Origin: Acidothermales bacterium
Lineage (GTDB): Bacteria > Actinomycetota > Actinomycetes > Streptosporangiales > WHST01
Direction: 5' to 3'
Length of the DNA: 6,326 nucleotides
NCBI GenBank assembly: GCA_017354575.1
Contig: JAFMQP010000245.1
Span: 1-6,326, forward strand
In this document: in pieces, positions 5,488-6,326 of the stretch
Position numbering within the stretch: the first letter of the stretch is position 1
Layout: each line of letters starts with the position of its first letter
Program-made: the position numbers and the translations under genes
Notes under the pieces: model-generated
Told to the model about the DNA's origin: nothing
Databases searched by the model: none
What the model saw: the letters and a program-made list of their open reading frames with translations, nothing else

Positions 5488-6115
5488 GCGGCTCTGTGGC
5501 CAGCCGGACGGCGAAGCCGACCAGGGCCGTACCGACGACCGCGTCGAGCGTGCGTCGCACCGGACGCCGCGCGATGAGCGTACGCATCCGGTGCAGCAGC
5601 CAGATGAGCACCAGCAGCCAGGCGATACCGATGACCGCGTGGGTGTACGCCAGTACGAGCGCGTCCAACGCCCCCGTCTCGCCGGGGTGCAGGAACTGCG
5701 GCAGCACGGACAGGTAGAACGCCAGCACCTTCGGGTTGGTGATGTTGGACAGGAAACCCTGCCGCCAGTGCGTCATCGGATGGCGGCGCGGGACGCCGTC
5801 GACGGCGTCGAGACGCGTGTACTCGCCGCGCCACGCCGACCGCAGCGCCTGGAAGCCGAGGAAGCACAGGTACGCGACGCCCGCCCACTTGACGGCCTCG
5901 AACAGCGGCTGCGAGCGCACCACGAGCGCGCCTACGCCGAACGCCGCCGCCGTGCCCTGGACGGCGTTGCTGGTGCAGATGCCGAGGCTGGTGGCGAGGC
6001 CCGCCGCCCGGCCGCCGACGAGCGAGTTCTTCAGCACGACCATGGTGTCCGGCCCCGGCGCGAGGACGACGAGCGTGGCGAACGCGGCGAAGGTGGCGTA
6101 CGTGCTCCAGGTCAT
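5483..6115 (-). CDS. LysE/RhtB-family amino-acid (or small metabolite) exporter
   Basis: A 210-residue inner-membrane protein of normal length for the LysE superfamily, which exports amino acids and related compounds using the proton gradient. About six hydrophobic segments are visible, near residues 5-20, 38-64, 70-91, 118-142, 148-176 and 188-205. Family signatures are APGPDTMVVLKNSLVGGRAAGL (19-40), with the conserved PGP at the end of helix 1, and QGFLSNITNPKVLAFYLSVLPQF (119-141). A charged loop (about 92-118) separates the halves. It converges with the aromatic amino acid decarboxylase, with 24 bp between the stops; a shared substrate is possible but not shown. No ribosome binding site precedes ATG 6115. 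A TAGGGT box six bases before it suggests a leaderless mRNA. No LysG-type regulator is in view. Substrate unknown. Confidence 0.9.
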   Translation of the reverse strand: MTWSTYATFAAFATLVVLAPGPDTMVVLKNSLVGGRAAGLATSLGICTSNAVQGTAAAFGVGALVVRSQPLFEAVKWAGVAYLCFLGFQALRSAWRGEYTRLDAVDGVPRRHPMTHWRQGFLSNITNPKVLAFYLSVLPQFLHPGETGALDALVLAYTHAVIGIAWLLVLIWLLHRMRTLIARRPVRRTLDAVVGTALVGFAVRLATEPR

Positions 6116-6127
6116 GCGGGCACCCTA
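6115..6127 (-). promoter_or_regulatory. Likely -10 box of a leaderless LysE-family transcript
   Basis: On the minus strand TAGGGT (6127 down to 6122) fits TAnnnT and is separated by GCCCGC from ATG 6115. There is no Shine-Dalgarno, and no -35 box of quality. The spacing equals that in front of the decarboxylase. Confidence 0.45.
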
Positions 6128-6326
6128 GCTTTGCGCTGACCACGCCATGACGTTCCAGCCGTCCGGCCGTGCCGTCCTCGCCATCGACGTTCGGCAGTCC
6201 GGTACCCGCGCCGGCCGTTCGCCTCGCGGTCACCCAACGCTCTGTCGGTCTTCTGCTCGTGGGGTCTGTGATGGCCGATTCGTCCCCGCTACAGTCCGTA
6301 CGCAATTGCCTGCCCTTCGCACAACC
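6128..6326. other. Right-end intergenic region, no gene seen
   Basis: About 200 bp upstream of the exporter. Open frames crossing it lack ribosome binding sites and family-like sequence. TACAGT at 6290-6295 on the plus strand fits a -10 box and could start a rightward gene beyond the window edge, but no start codon with support is visible before the end. The 14-mer at 6129-6142 also occurs inverted at 448-461. Confidence 0.4.

Noticed and set aside
4887..6305. A long minus-strand open frame covering the exporter and the end of the decarboxylase.
   Set aside because: The product is Arg/Ala/Pro-rich low-complexity sequence in the wrong frame of the exporter, with no ribosome binding site.

Overview
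The window is very GC-rich. Its codons mostly end in G or C, GTG is used in start regions, several genes appear to lack a leader, and the protein families fit a high-GC actinomycete (order Streptomycetales, Streptosporangiales or similar). The genus cannot be read from the sequence. I see six protein-coding genes, one cut by the left edge, and no RNA genes, CRISPR, insertion sequences or phage genes.

Layout. (1) 1-417, minus: the first 139 residues of a small ABC-type ATPase-like protein with degenerate nucleotide-binding motifs. It is preceded by a strong Shine-Dalgarno and a TetR-type palindrome. (2) 519-2123, minus: a group A FAD-dependent aromatic hydroxylase. It is read divergently from (3) 2206-2931, plus: a TetR regulator with a TetR_C-type ligand domain. 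The 82 bp between their start codons hold four evenly spaced copies of GAAC-N3-GTTC (the fourth with one mismatch) overlapping both promoters. (4) 3016-3966, plus: a lipoprotein L,D-transpeptidase with a Ser/Thr/Pro/Ala linker, a peptidoglycan-binding domain and a YkuD domain. (5) 3998-5458, plus: a PLP-dependent aromatic-L-amino-acid decarboxylase. (6) 5483-6115, minus: a LysE/RhtB-family exporter, convergent with the decarboxylase. The last ~210 bp hold no convincing gene.

How they work together. The clear functional unit is the hydroxylase plus its divergent TetR, which looks like a ligand-induced tailoring or detoxification switch. The ABC-like gene probably belongs to a separate operon running out of the left edge, with its own operator. 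The L,D-transpeptidase, decarboxylase and exporter look like independent housekeeping or accessory genes, each with its own promoter. Amine or amino-acid export linking the decarboxylase to LysE is possible, but their convergent arrangement gives it little support.

The most unusual signals are the four-copy phased operator array, the ABC protein whose Walker A lysine is a histidine, and the repeated pattern of a TAnnnT -10 box about 6-7 nt from an ATG with no ribosome binding site (three of six genes). I found no clear sign of a wholly new multi-gene system.
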